64,000 bases of DNA from Bugula neritina (Eukaryota; Bryozoa; Gymnolaemata; Cheilostomatida; Bugulidae), in NCBI GenBank assembly GCA_964035545.1, contig OZ037766.1, positions 32,435,773 through 32,499,772 of the forward strand, in the 5' to 3' direction. A program made the position numbers and the translations under genes. The stretch's first letter is position 1, and every line of letters begins with the position of its first letter. Below the pieces are notes generated by a model. It saw only the letters and a list, made by a program, of their open reading frames with translations, made no database searches and was not told the origin of the DNA. This document shows, in pieces, positions 1 through 13,900 of this stretch.

Positions 1-1029
1 ATATTAAAATTATATAATACAACAATAGCCACACTTTTACTTTGTCTCTAAAAACTGATTCAGTTTCATGATTGATTTTCATGTTAATCACATTCACTGA
101 TGTTACTCTTGCCCGAGACTCTTGCTATTGCTACTAGTTAACCGTACAATCAATGTGCCAGTTGATGTTATATTCTATTGGTATATGGCAATGATGTGAT
201 AGTATTATCATCATGTCTGTGATTATGAATAAGTATAACACTTTCACTTTTAACATCAAATTCAATATGAATATATATCAATATCAATATGACAATAGTT
301 CAACTTACACCAGCTCATTCCTGTTCTTCCCAGGAATGTTCCCTTGTCGGAGTTGAATATAAAATCCTTCCATGTTTCTTTGCGTTCAACCACATCTTCA
401 TCAACATATCCGTCAACTTCTTTATTAGCCATTTTGACGTTTTACTATCAACTACACTTGCAGCTTGCAACTTTTAACTAACGGGCACTGTTCGCCGGTC
501 AATAGCTACTAGACCCAGTATCTACGCAGAGCAGGTACTTGCTTTCAATAGGAATACCCGGATGAAGCAAAATGCATTTTGGTGTGTTGTTATTACGCAC
601 GCAAAAATATATATTGATAAACTTCAAAAAACGTGTAAAACTTTGAAATGTACAAAACTTAAAAATGCACAAAATTAATATCTAATCAACAGCAAAAACA
701 TTTTTGGTTCATTAGAGTAATATTAAAAAAAGAGGGAAAGCAACTTCTTAAAAAACATAACAACACTATTTCCCGCTGGTAAGTCATTTTCAAATCGGTA
801 AAGCCCTCCTGCGATAAAAGGCCGCTCTTGAACCGATGGCATCTGACAATTATTATCAAGTAAACCCAGGCTTGACTTTCAAATAGTTTCATTAGATTGT
901 AAGAAGCAAAAACAATAAATATCGAAAACTTGATGTTATTTAACAATAACACATTTAAACACATAAAATAAAAATACAATAAAATATTAGACCAGTTGTT
1001 ACTTTAACTTACTCGAGACCTATAGAATA

Positions 1030-1140
1030 GACTACAGAGAATCGGAAAAGCCAGGCAACTGTAGTCGCGACATATATCATCGACCTGCGCGTTGAAGTGC
1101 GAGGGTCGAGTTTCTTTTTCTCTGTTGGTGACTTGGGCTA
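1030..1140 (+). promoter_or_regulatory. CpG-dense patch, possible ATRX promoter or 5' UTR exon
   Basis: About 100 bases hold clustered CpG dinucleotides (ctcgag, gtcgcgac, atcgacctgcgcg, gggtcgag), while the surrounding kilobase is AT-rich and has few CpGs. It lies about 0.8 kb upstream of the ATRX start codon, on the expected side for a promoter or first non-coding exon. No TATA box is obvious. The assignment rests only on composition and position. Confidence 0.3.
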
Positions 1141-1494
1141 CAAAGAGAAAATAATATTATCATTATGAGTATATCTGAGTAATACTCTATGACAATGGTT
1201 AATGCTCATGCTCCAGCAACCGCTTCAATCTTATTTACCGCCAGTATGAATATAATATTCACCGTGACTATTATAACTATTGGTGATACTAAATTTAAAC
1301 TGTATTTCAATTTGTTATCTTCATCTTATGAAGAACTAAAAAGGAAAATTAACACCATCACCATGTTCATGGTTGATGCAATAGACATACTTATGGTTAA
1401 TAATAGTAATACTAATACTATTGTCTGTGTTAATGTTGATCATGATAATGATGCTCAAAGTAATAGTAATATACTGGTAGTGATTGTCCATGTC

Positions 1495-1640
1495 ATACTC
1501 AATCTCATACTCATACTGATACTGTAACTGATACTTATACTTATAGTTATAGTCATACTGATAGTGATACTCCTACTTCATAGTGATAGTTATACTCATA
1601 GTCATAGTGATAGTCAATGTCATACTGATAGTCATACTAA
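1495..1640. repeat. Degenerate short tandem repeat (ATACTGAT-like)
   Basis: A run of imperfect units such as catactgatact, gtaactgatact and tatagtcatactgatagtg. It has no coding signal and is probably an old, decayed microsatellite. Confidence 0.55.
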
Positions 1641-1936
1641 TTTATTATCATTAAATCAAAACTTCTACATCTTTCTACATAGATAAAATCATTTCCCATT
1701 ACATTGGAGGGTGTTGAAAGACATAACGTAGACCTAAACAAAATAAATCACTAGGCTCAGATCAGATGCACGAGGCTAATTACTAATGTTAATAAACCCA
1801 AAATCAATGCAGAGTGTCGCCAACATATCTCCGCTTCCTAAAAACAAGTTGTGCTCGCAGGTGCATGGAAGACTGCTAACAACATTCCTAAATATCTACA
1901 AGAAAAGCGAAAAAGTGGAACCCTACAGGGTATCAA

Positions 1937-4900
1937 ATGGCTAATGTTGCTTCAGCTGCCACCTCCAAACAATCTAAAAGGTTAGTAATTTTGTATTCGA
2001 TCTTGAAATGTATTTTGGTCAAAAATACAAATAGGAAAAGCAATGTTTTTAATATTTTCAGTATCGGTTTAAAAAGAAAAGCAGTTGCAGTTTGCGAAAG
2101 CTATGGTCTCTGTATTCATTTTGTTACCTCACACTCCACCGGGATGATATACTGTCTGCTACTTCTTTAGCTCGAGTCTGGAGCTGCTCATTAGCAAGTT
2201 TAAGACCACCCCTCTTCCACAAGACCCTAACAATGACAGCGAGTCTCGAGTTGAATCCGCTGCCCCAATTGGACCAACTGCGTCGGGCAGCGGCGACCAT
2301 ATTGCTTCTGAGAAGAAGTCTAGGAGGAAAGGCAACCCCGTCAGGTTAGTCAATTAGCTGAATTATCCTGCAGCTCATCTTATTCTACTAAACATTTCCT
2401 AACTTGGAGAATAATGAAAGTGCGTTTTGAATATCCTATGCATTTAGTAATTTAAAAATTTAAATTTAATATTTAGTGTTTTAAAAATATGATAAACCCA
2501 ATTGCTACTTCAAAGTGCATTTGAGGCTGGAAATCATATATCAACTGTGTAATTGCGTATTGAATTGGGTTTTATATTTAACTGGGATTTTGTAATGCAG
2601 TTTTGTATCGACGTGTGTGCAGTACGAAATTGATGAAGACATGGAGGTAGACGAATGCAATGCAGACTTAGACAGAGTGTCTTATAATCTCACACCTAAT
2701 GGAGATATTGCATCACCTCCCACTACTAGGTATGTTGTCTGTTTAGCTTGAGTTTTGCTGCTCTGCTAACTTCACATCAATATTTTTGTCTATATGGTTT
2801 ATTAAACTGCATATGATTGGTTTTTAGTGAAAGTCTGTCCCGGCCAGTTCCGGAAGAGGAGATAATTCCAGAAGGTATTGCACTTACTAGACTGCACTGA
2901 ATATACGGTTACTTATTCTCTGTAAACTTGTGATGTGCATGAACAGGAGAACTTGATTCTAAATATGAACTAGCAACTTCTAATGCTGAATCTAAGCATC
3001 CTTTGCACGGCTTTCTCTCTCTCACACTCTGACTCTCTCACTCTGACTCACTCACTCTGACTCACTAACTCAATCACCCACTCACTCACTCTGACTCACT
3101 CGCTCGCTCAATAACACACGCTCACTCACTCGCCCACTCACTTGCTCACATGCACACTCACACACACGCACGCACACACTCTCGCTCACACACCCATTCA
3201 CTCACTTACTCGCTCACTCACTTACTCGCTCACTCACCTACTCGCTCACTCACCCACTCACCCACAGAGTAGGAGCAGTCACCCTGCTTTGTTGGGTCGA
3301 ACTTTTCTGTACTGCATTCAGTGTTATCACCTCATTACACATTATACTAAACACTACGCTTCATAAATAGGATACCAATATACTATTCTCCTATTTATTT
3401 CATTTTCTTTTCTAAAAGAATGGAAAATGTAAGATAATCAACTCTGACGATAATATTAGAATAAGTAACTGTAGGCTGGTTAAGAAACATAGTCGCTAGA
3501 AGCCTGTGTGTCTCATACTCTCTCTGTGTGTCCCGTACTCTGTCTGTGTGTCTCATACTCTGTCTGTGTGTCTCATACTCTGTCTGTGTGTCTCATACTC
3601 TGTCTGTGTGTCTCATACTCTGTCTGTCTGTGTGTCCCATACTCTGTCTATATCGCATACTCTGTATGCACCAGGGACTATCGTTGTAAATCCGGAGGCC
3701 CCCAGCGCCGAGCAAGAGAAACAGGCTCCTCAGGTCAACCCAGAGATGCAAGGCTCTGAGCTAGCCTCAGGACCCGAACTCGGAGGTAAGGGGCAGGCTG
3801 TGAAAGACCCCTCCTACCAGTGTACTATATGCAGGGAACCCCTTCACGTTAAAATGTTTCACAATATTAGAACACATCCAAAGCTCAAGGTCACTGTATG
3901 CAAGGTGAGATAACTCTGCAATCTGAAGAACCTTTACTATGTCAATGTGTTGAAACAATAAATTTTTCATAGAAAATATATAAACTCTGTAACTATAGAT
4001 ACTATAATTATAGAAACTGTAACTATAAACACTGTATACTCTGAACTGTGTGTTAGACATCAATCCATAGATATGGGGTTAAATTTTATTGTCAATATCA
4101 TATTGTTTTTTATTACTGTATTTTGTTACTGTAGTCCTGCTATCAGTTCTACACTAACGGTGAATTCACAAAGGATGAAGATGGACTCGACAATCAGTGC
4201 TCTTGGTGTGGGGAGGGAGGAAACTTGCTCATCTGTGATTTCTGCACTTGCGCCTTCTGCAAGAAATGCATTAGAGTAAGCTTGTATGCGTGTTGTTAGT
4301 GATTGGTTGAATTCATGTGGCCTTACTGCATGTTTTAAACTGTGTCTATGATTGGTTAATACAACTTGTTCTGTATTCTGATTGGCTAATGTAGAATAAC
4401 TTCAAGAGAGACATGATCAAGCAGATAGAAGAGGCTGTCAAGTGGAAATGTCTCATCTGTGACCCAAAACCGTTAGCTGTGCACGTCATTCGCTGTTCTG
4501 ACCTCCAGGTGAGACCCACAGGCTTTCATTTCGTAGTCTGATCTTCATCTCGTAGTCTGATCTTCATCTCGTAGTCTGATCTTCATCTCGTAGTCTGTCC
4601 TTCAACTCGTAGTCTGTCCTTCAACTCGTAGTCTGTCCTTCAACTCGTAGTCTGATCTTCAACTCGTAGTCTGATCTTCAACTCGTAGTCTGATCTTCAA
4701 CTCGTAGTCTGATCTTCAACTCGTAGTCTGTCCTTCAACTCGTAGTCTGATCTGCAAAAACTTAAGCATAGCGTTTATTATAATATGACATTTCTATAAG
4801 CTTTGAGGCACCAGCTAGTTGATGTGTGATAGTTTACCCTCTTGATTTAGCAATGTTCTATTTTCAGCTGAAATATATATTTTGTGTAATTTACTATTAT

Positions 4901-7900
4901 CACTTTTATTTTATTTTCTAAGAAATCTATAGAAGAGTATAAAAGACTTGCATCTGAAAAGCCCAGACCTAAAGTAGTGGCTACACATTCACTAAACCAG
5001 ACAAAACAAATACCAGGTAAGGTGGGGGTAGGGCAGGTGGGGGTATGGTAGAGCAGGGGGTAGGGTAGGGCAGGTGGGGTAGGGTAGGGCATGGGGGTAT
5101 GGTAGGGCAGGTAGGGTAATGTAATAGGCTACAACTTGATTTAGTTATTTTAAACACAGCACACATTGACTTCGTTAGTGTTGAGGTTTCCTTCTTGAGT
5201 TGAAAAAGTTGTAGAGGTCTATTTTACTTTGTGGCATGTTTTTATCACAAAGCATGTTGTAAGCTGATAGGTTATACATGACGTAACTGTATACATGGTG
5301 TAACTGTATACATGGTATAACTGTATATATTATGTAACTGTATACAATGTTGCTGTAGCTACTCAAGCTCCGCCTACTGCTGCTTTGCCCGCTGCCGCCC
5401 TGTCACAACCCCGAGACAGCTCTCAGAGTTCCGAGTATGACAGCAGGATACACATCAACATCCCGACAGCAGCTGGGCTGTCCGTCAACCCTAAAGGTCA
5501 GCTAAATTGATACTATGTACTGTATACTCTGTACTGTATACTCTGTACTGTATACTCTGTACTGTATACTCTGTACTGTATACTCTGTACTGTCTACTCT
5601 GTACTGTATACTCTGTACTCTATACCCTGTACTGTATACTATGTACTGTATACTCTCTACTGTATACTCTGTACTGTGTACTCTGTACTGTGTACTCTGT
5701 ACTGTATACTCTGTACTGTATACCCTGTACTGTATACTCCGTACTGTGTACTATGTACTGTGTACTCTGTACTGTGTACTATGTACTCTGTATACTCTGT
5801 ACTGTATACTCTGTACTGTATACTCTGTACTGTATACTCTGTACTGTATACTATGTACTGTATACTCTGTACTGTATACTCCGTACTGTATACTCCGTAC
5901 TGTATACTCCGTACTGTATACTCCGTACTGTATACTCCGTACTGTATACCCTGTACTGTGTACTCTGTACTGTATACTCTGTACTGTATACTCTGTATAC
6001 TCTGTACTGTGTACCCTGTACTGTATACTATGTACTGTGTACTCTGTACTGTATACTCTGTACTGTGTACCCTGTACTGTACACTCTGTACTGTGTACCC
6101 TGTACTGTATACTATGTACTGTGTACTCTGTACTGTGTACTCTGTACGTTACAGCCAAACTGACAGTGAATCTCTCCACAATAGCCTCGCAGTATATCAA
6201 CGCACAGAGCGTGGTGTGTGAGGACTGGTTGCTCGAGTCCGTAATCCAGGAGCACAACAGGTTCAGCAAGGAGCTCAAGCTAATCAAGGAGAGTCTATTG
6301 GCAGCACAGCAGCAGTGTCGGCATCTTCTAGTCAGCGGGGACAGTGAGGTTGGTCACAGTGCTGCCGCTACTCAGTGGTGGATAAGTGTAGACCCACCCA
6401 GTGGTGGATAAGTATAGACCCACCCAGTGGTGGATAGTCAGCTAGTATACATGAGCATCTCTTAACACAATATCTTACAAGTTGTGAATGTAGACACCAA
6501 CACTGTTGAGTAATGCTGTGTTGTCTAATGTTTCCCACCAGAATATTTGTACTATTCGTTTGTGTTTCTCCACTCTCTAGTCTGTCCGGGAAGCGCGTAA
6601 TACGTATACAGAGACGTGTCGAGTCCTCGGCACCGCCATGAAAAGGAAGATGGCCGAAAGTGTCACCAACAACATCAAAATTATATCCAAGGCTTCGGCC
6701 AAGTCATCCGCGGCTCAGCGTTCTCCTGCCGTAGTCTCTCGTCCCTCCGTAATCTCAAAGACTCAACTTCCTGTCCAGACGTCTGCTGGTAGAGGCGTGA
6801 GTCGTCTGCCCATGTCAACTACTGTAGTGTCCTCACTGATCAGGGGCGGGGCTACTCGCAGCGAGGTTGGTTGTCTCTCTCTGTCTTATTCCAGTAGCAT
6901 ATCTACCTGTATACCTGTATGTATAGCAGAGTATAGTATACCTGTATAGCAGAGTATAGCATACCTGTACAGCAGAGTATAGTATACCTGTATAGCAGAG
7001 TATAGCATACCTGTAGCATCTGGTCAACTTGTATTGTGAAGAAGATGATTGGAACCAGTTTCAAACTGACAATGTTTTAGTTACTTTTTCCCGCAAATCC
7101 ACATTCATATCTGCAAGTGATATTTTTCTACGATAGTATCTTTGATAGTTTGCCGTTAGTGGCTGTAGATTGCTGTTACTGCAGACCCCTCCTGTAACTT
7201 GAAGTTCTTTCTTCATAACTCAGTTATATTCTCCTTTTCAGGTAAAACTAAGACCGAGTAGCCACCCGTTGCTGACTTCAGCGGTTACTGGGGCAGCTGC
7301 TGCCACTTCTCGGACTAGCAGAGAGTTTATCGACATCGGGGAGCTGAGCAAAGAGAATAACAAGGTAAAGGTGTACAGATAATACTCTCTAAACTCTAAC
7401 TCTAGGCTCTAACATGATTAAACTGTCCATTTGTTACTCTAATTACAGAAAACTTTCATTACTTAGTTAGAGATGAAGTACTGTTATGTTTGTGTAAACT
7501 TTACTGATATTATTTGGTACTTTTGTATGCTGAAGTTTTTGTTATAACATTGAAACAGCATTCTCTGATAACATTTGTTTTTATGTTCCAATATTCATAC
7601 AATCTATGCACAGTATTAAGACTATGCTATGCAATTGTTAGACCATCTTGTTTGGTATGCTTGCTATTAGCCTATATTTCCAATAACTGTCTTGTAAAAT
7701 TATATTGTTTCCAACAAATAGTTGTTTTGACTTTATTTTTACACTTTCTAGAAATTGTCTTCTTTCTTCAGTCTAGCTACCGTCAACAACACTATTTTTT
7801 TGTAAATAAATGCAAGTTTTTTGAAAATTTTAAGCAAGAATAAAGTAATAACACAAATTTATAAACATACTGCAGCTGGTAGCTACATATATAATGTATG

Positions 7901-10900
7901 CTAGGGGCCATCTCTTGTTTGCTGGGGAAATATAGACAATTTAGTGGAATTAAATCTTATACTGGCCATTTAAAGAAGACAATTTCTAATAATTTCTTCA
8001 TGAATGTTTTTAATCAAGCAATCTTAATCTGTATTGAACTACGGATAGCGTGGATGTATCCACTATATGTATGTTACAGAAAACTTTCTTAAATTGTTTG
8101 CTAAGTTTTTACAATTTGCTGAAAATATTAATCAGTTTTATAAATACAGTTTAACTAAAGAAATACCTGGCTCTGATTTTATGTCCTGCCTTCTTTCATT
8201 GGCTGATCAAAATAGGTTAATTGACTTGCGTTGCGGGTGACAATATCTCAAATGGAAGAGCACAAATTTCTTGTATTGCAATACTTCAGTCGAGTAACAT
8301 TTCATCAATATAGCCATTTATTGGGTTTGTGAAAGTGGAGTGGCAGTTTGTTTATATAAATTTGCTTCGGTTCGCTCACTCATCATGACAAGACCGACAA
8401 CGTGATAGCAGAACAGATATCTCACGAGGTAAGAGACATTTCTGTAGGGTAGAGAGAAATATGAATTCGCTCACTGTAAAGTATTTTACCCGTCTGATTG
8501 TGTTTGTAGAAAGAGAAATCCAATATTGAGAAGGAAGTGATAAATCTGTGCTCAGATGATAGCGATGATGAAAGTTGCAGACGGCTTGCAGAGGGGATGA
8601 GTCATGTCTCTAAATCGTCTGCGGATACAACGTCTGCAGCCGGTGCCGTGTTGTCCAACTCTCACCTGAGCACCCAATCAGAGCTCATTCCTAAGTCTGC
8701 TGTAGATTCCAGAGCAGATTCTGTTGAGTCAGAGTTGATCCCTAAATCTGCTGCAGATCCTCTCTGCTCGCCTAAATCTGATTCGACTGACTCGGAGTTG
8801 ATACCGAAGAACGATGCCCCGCCGCTGGCGCTGCAGCCTGCTGACAGCTGTGACGACAGCGATGACCTTGTCGGCGTGACCCCTAGGAGATCCACTAGAA
8901 TATCTGCTGACCAAACTTCCTCCGCAGCAAATGGTGCGTAGAGAGCCGTTGTAGTGTCTGTATAGTCTATATCCTGTCCAAGCTAGCATGTGATCACATG
9001 ATAGAGTGAGTTGGGGGCCTTGTATATAGTCTGAGGATCCTTGTAGTCACAGAAAGAACTAGTACATTGTGTATGTGTATAATATAGGCCGAAGAGTTTA
9101 ATTTAAAATACTTGATAACATGTTGAAATGTTGATAAACATGTTGAAATGTTGATAAACATGTTGAAATGTTGCAGATGAGAGTAAGAAAAAGTCCATGT
9201 CTGATTCAGCAAAGCATCCCACGTTTGATGGTATTTTTAATTCATATTTTCATCGTAGGAATAATTACTAATTTTATCCAATTTCACAATGAAATATCTT
9301 ATGGCTACGTACAAAAGCTTGTGTGGACAGTTTTGTCATTTTGAATGTGTTAGATTTAAGTTTACACTGCTGGTTTTATTTGCCATATTTTACTTATTTC
9401 ATTATTAGTGTTATTAGTAATTGACTGTGCCAATTATATGACAAAGTAAAAGCTGAGTCTTATATTAGAATTGGCGAGCACTCCTGGACCTTCTGGTTTG
9501 ACGAAAAGAGGACTGAAGCTGCTACTAAAGAGGCAATCAGAAGAGGCAGCCAATACTCAGAAGAAGGATGGTGCTGCTGACGAAGAAGCAGCAGTCACAA
9601 ACAATGATGTCACCGGCAGCGGTGTTAATACTGATACTAATAAACCCTCTGATGATGAACTCGCACCAACTCCAGACAGGGCGGTGTCTGAACCAGGAAG
9701 TCTAGAAGAGGAACTCTCTGGGAGTGCTGATGTCACTCGTGAGAATCCAGAGAGTGTTAGTAACGGAGAGACTTTCACCCAAAGTGTTCAGTCTGACAGA
9801 GAGATGAGTGAAGACAACTCCCATACTCCTATGGAATGTATGGATAGTGCAGACGTTTCAACTGCTCTGGATGACTCATTATCTGCAGTCGATTGCTTTA
9901 AGAAAACAGGAAGTGCTGAGAAAAAGTCTGCACGAAAGCAAAGACTTACCCATAAAACATCAAGTCGCCATACTGGTAAAATGATTGTAGATTGTGTCTT
10001 TATCTCTCCGATAATTCCTTCATGCTTGTTCTAAATTGTTCTAATAACTGGTTGGTGAAATCATGTAGTAAAATGTGATTGTTTTTAGAAGTGTTGGACA
10101 AAACACCAAAAACTGCCGAGTTTGTAGAAACTTCCAGCGAAGAAGAGACAACAGGTATTCAACGTCTGCAACATTCTTGGTGTTTACTTTAGTCATACAT
10201 AGTGATTGCATCTCTAACTTCACTATAGTCAATCTATTAGTTGTATATACTGAGTAATACATACACAGTTCTTGTATCTGTAACTCTCTGAATGTGTTGT
10301 AGCGTCTGTTGTGACCGTTGACTCTAGCAGGATTCCCGGTGCTGACTCTAGTAGGATACATGGTGCTGACCCTAGCAGGATCCCCGGTGCTAACTCCACC
10401 GATGAGAAAAGTCCTAGCAAAGAGAAGAATAGAAGCAAGAGGAGGCAGAAAAAGGTGTCGCCCACCAGTGCATCAAAGACGGCGCCCAAATCAGCAGCCA
10501 CTGTTGAGAGCAGTGAAGATGAGGCGGAAGTGACTAGCAGATTAAGTTTGGATGATTCACTGACAGAAAACTTGCCCCAAACATCTAGTGTCGAAGAAAT
10601 TTGTGATGAGTCACTGAACGAGATTGGAAAAACTGTGACTTCTAAACCCATGAGTTCGAAATCTCTTGATGGTGTTATTTCTGACAATGAGGATTTAGAC
10701 GTCCCAGACAAAGATACTGAAATCAAGCAGAAGTCTACGGGTGGTAAAGTTGTGGAAGCAAGCAGTCTACTTAGTAGTGATCATAGTGATGACCTTGATG
10801 ACCTAAATGAGGTCAATGATGACTTGTTACTCGACATCGATGAGTCACATCATCAAAATGTAGAGTCAACATCCGTGCATCAGAAGAAAAAACATCGGAG

Positions 10901-13900
10901 TGAAAGAAAAACGGATAAAGGTGCCGAAACCAAAGCCAATGAAAACGGTAATACTTTTGACAAATGAATATTTTTGTATAATTGAAGCCAATCATCAAAA
11001 CGCATGTTTCTCCTATTTTAGTGCAAATTGAAAAAAGTATAATATTTTAGTTATCTGTATTTTATGTATACATGAAGAGTCTTAGATCAACATGATATTA
11101 ATTATACATTAGATTACATTACAATATCGCAAAACTGTTCATAAAATGTTCAAAACCGACACCCATTATTCTAGATTATTAACCTTTGAGTGTGAGCCTG
11201 TACTTGATTAGACAGCTGTGAATAGTTTAACACAAGTTTAAATAGGCCAACACAGGTGTAAATAGGCCAACGCAGGTGATAGGCAAGTATGGTAGGACCA
11301 GCTTTTTGTATCTAACCTGTCCAATTATTTACCTTGAATACTGTCTAGATTCTCTCCAAGAAGTCCCGGATAGTGGTGACGCACCGCCCAGCGATGCCGA
11401 GAATAAAATGGCGATGAACAATCTCAAAAACGCACTGATGTCTTCAGACTCAGACTCTAACCATGTTTTACCTCCGAGAAGAGTTCTCCGTCGTCAAGCG
11501 AAGTTGTCTCCCTCTAAAAGAGTTAAGTCGAAAGAGAACAAGACCGAGCGTAAACTGGCGCAGCAGGAGAAGCAACTCCGACAGCTGAACCCGGCTCAGC
11601 AGAGGTGAGGAATAGTCTGGCTGTTGGTGGTATAGTGACTCGCTGACATTGCGTGAAGAGGCAGCTAGGACTTATTTAGTGCTTAAGTACACTTAGTGAA
11701 AGGGCAGTTTTTCCCATGATTTATCATTAACGAAAGGCGACATGAAAACTAAAACAAAATTAGGTGAAGAAGCCAAATAAAGGCCAAAGGGTTAACTTCA
11801 TTGTGGCTAAGAAATAAATGTGTATAAAATACATTAAACAAAATAGACATATCATTTGTGAATTTCTCACCAGTAATTCATTTGTTAAATTAACGCTGTT
11901 GGTCACCTTTCACCACCGTGGTCCTGCGTGGGTGGCCGGGTTAAATTAGCCTTGTTGATATAGAAATACAAAATGTTGCTCTGTTTTTCCGCATTTGTTG
12001 AGGGAAATATAATATTATTATTAAGGCTTCACAATCTTGTGTCTAAGTTTTCTTTAAAGAATAAGCCTCAATTCTCATGATACTAGAGCCTTTGTTGGCA
12101 GAACATTCTGTTGACCTCGCGACCCCCAACTCTCTGCTATCTCTTCCAGGTATATCAGGAGAAGAACTGCCGGGCTGTTGGTTTCTCTGAGGGAGCAGAA
12201 GGAGACTGCCTTACAGAAACTGGTGAAGGAGATCGAAGAGAAGTCTGTTGCTGAGATGGACTCTCTCAACAAGTTACAGATGAGGTATGGACAGTATCAC
12301 TGGTCTGGTCACAGGTGCTCAGATTCTAATCTTATTATTATTATTCAAAGTAGTGCTTTTTCTAGTAAATTTATAGAATAGTTAGATAGATTTTTAAATC
12401 TAAATAAAATAGTAATTTTACTTGCTGACTCTCAAATTACAGTAATATTAATTTTGCTTCATATTTTCAGTAATATATGCTGTTATAAATTTATCCTCTA
12501 CTTTCTGTTATCTTCTTAACTATTTTCAGTCACAAGAATAAGAAATGTCATATGGTCCCCAGGCGGGCGTACTATTTCATGCCTTTATTGTTTAACTAAT
12601 ATGTAATATATTATGATATAGATATAGTAGAATATGTTTATAATACACATAGTATGATTCATTATATAATATTTATTATATTCATTAATAGGACAAAAGC
12701 AAAAGCCTTTTGTATTTTATAATCTATGAATTCAGTTTTAGACTAAGTTCATAGCTGAAAACAGCTCATGGAGTTATGTCACTTTTCCTTATCATACACA
12801 ATCTAGTTTGTTTATTCTCAGCTTAACAGAAGTGAAAATACGATTCAGTCTACAGTATGTTCCTGTTTCTCACAGACCCGAAGTAAAGGTTGAGAGAATA
12901 GATGTGGAGAATGAGGAGGCAGTGAGGAGACTGGTTGACCTTCACATGCAGAGTTCGAAGAGCACGATGTCAGTCAGCGAGCTGATAGCCAAGAATAAAA
13001 CGGCTGCCGACCAACGGCGTCAAGATGCCGGCGAGAGTGAGGGTGACAGCGATGTCGAGAAGGAAATAAAGCGGCTCTCTAAGCTGAGCATTCTCCTCAA
13101 CAGGAACAAGTCTGCCATTCAACGTTCGAAGCCGAAAGGTACGTTACTGCTGGTCAAGGTCATTTCCCATCTGCAGACAGAGGTGCAAATATCTGCAGAC
13201 AGAGGTGCAGATATCTGTTGTACAACAAATGAAACAATCATTATTACATAATACGTTTCCCCGAGCAATGAATTTGCCTTCTTATGTCATGTTGTTTATT
13301 TTATAGTATATCTAGCTTTTTCCTGTAGAATCGGTTAATCTCAAGTTTCTAGTGAATGATAAAAAGAAAACCTAGTTTTAGTAGCTTATACTGATAGTAA
13401 TTTGAGTGTGGTATTAATGTACAGTTTAATTCTGTGCTGTTCATTCTTAGAACAGTACAGAATTTAAACTGTACTATACATTCCTAACTGTGGAATTGTC
13501 ATGTATGTATTGTATTGGTGTATGTTTTGTGTTATTGTATATGTATTGTTGTACCGCATTATTGTAGAAGTGAAAACCCGTCGTAAGATCAGAAAGATAA
13601 TTCACGACAGTCTGTCAGAAGTTTCCAGTGAGCACAACTCTGAGGCAGAGGAAAACTCTAGCAGTGAAATGGAGGACAACTCCGCTGATATAATTCTCAT
13701 CCCAGACAAGGTGAGTCACCAGTCACGTGGAGAAGTACCTTTTATGTATTATGTGTGACATCATACACATGTGTAGCCTGTGTTCCTTAGGAGCAGCTAG
13801 ACAACGAAGAGGCCATGAAGAACCTGTTGCAGACGCTCACTGACAGCGACAGCGATGCTAAGGCATCGGCTAGTTCAGACAGCTCTTCAGATTCCGACAG

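Larger units (their letters stand above)
1..1936. other. Upstream non-coding region
   Basis: AT-rich DNA before the first ATRX coding exon. Short open frames at 289-477, 686-979 and 1189-1527 have low-complexity translations and no flanking splice signals, so I do not call them genes. Just before the ATG, a CAG at about 1926-1928 could be the acceptor of a 5' UTR intron, so a non-coding first exon may lie in this stretch. An upstream ATG at 1865, in the same frame as the chosen start, meets a stop after four codons. Confidence 0.5.

Noticed and set aside
790-850. tRNA-like segment on the minus strand (ggttcaag near 835)
   Set aside because: The matching A box, anticodon stem and acceptor stem could not be found.
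2062-2170. Alternative ATRX exon 2 start at the acceptor at 2060-2061
   Set aside because: That frame hits a stop at 2168-2170, while the acceptor at 2169-2170 gives a phase-matched frame that continues cleanly.
4532-4752. CRISPR-like regular repeat
   Set aside because: Units are contiguous without unique spacers and lie in an animal intron. The same holds for the other arrays.
5507-6411. Long overlapping open frames on both strands rich in Tyr, Cys, Leu and Val
   Set aside because: They are translations of the 14-bp intronic repeat, which has no stop in any frame. Only 6155-6348 is a real exon.
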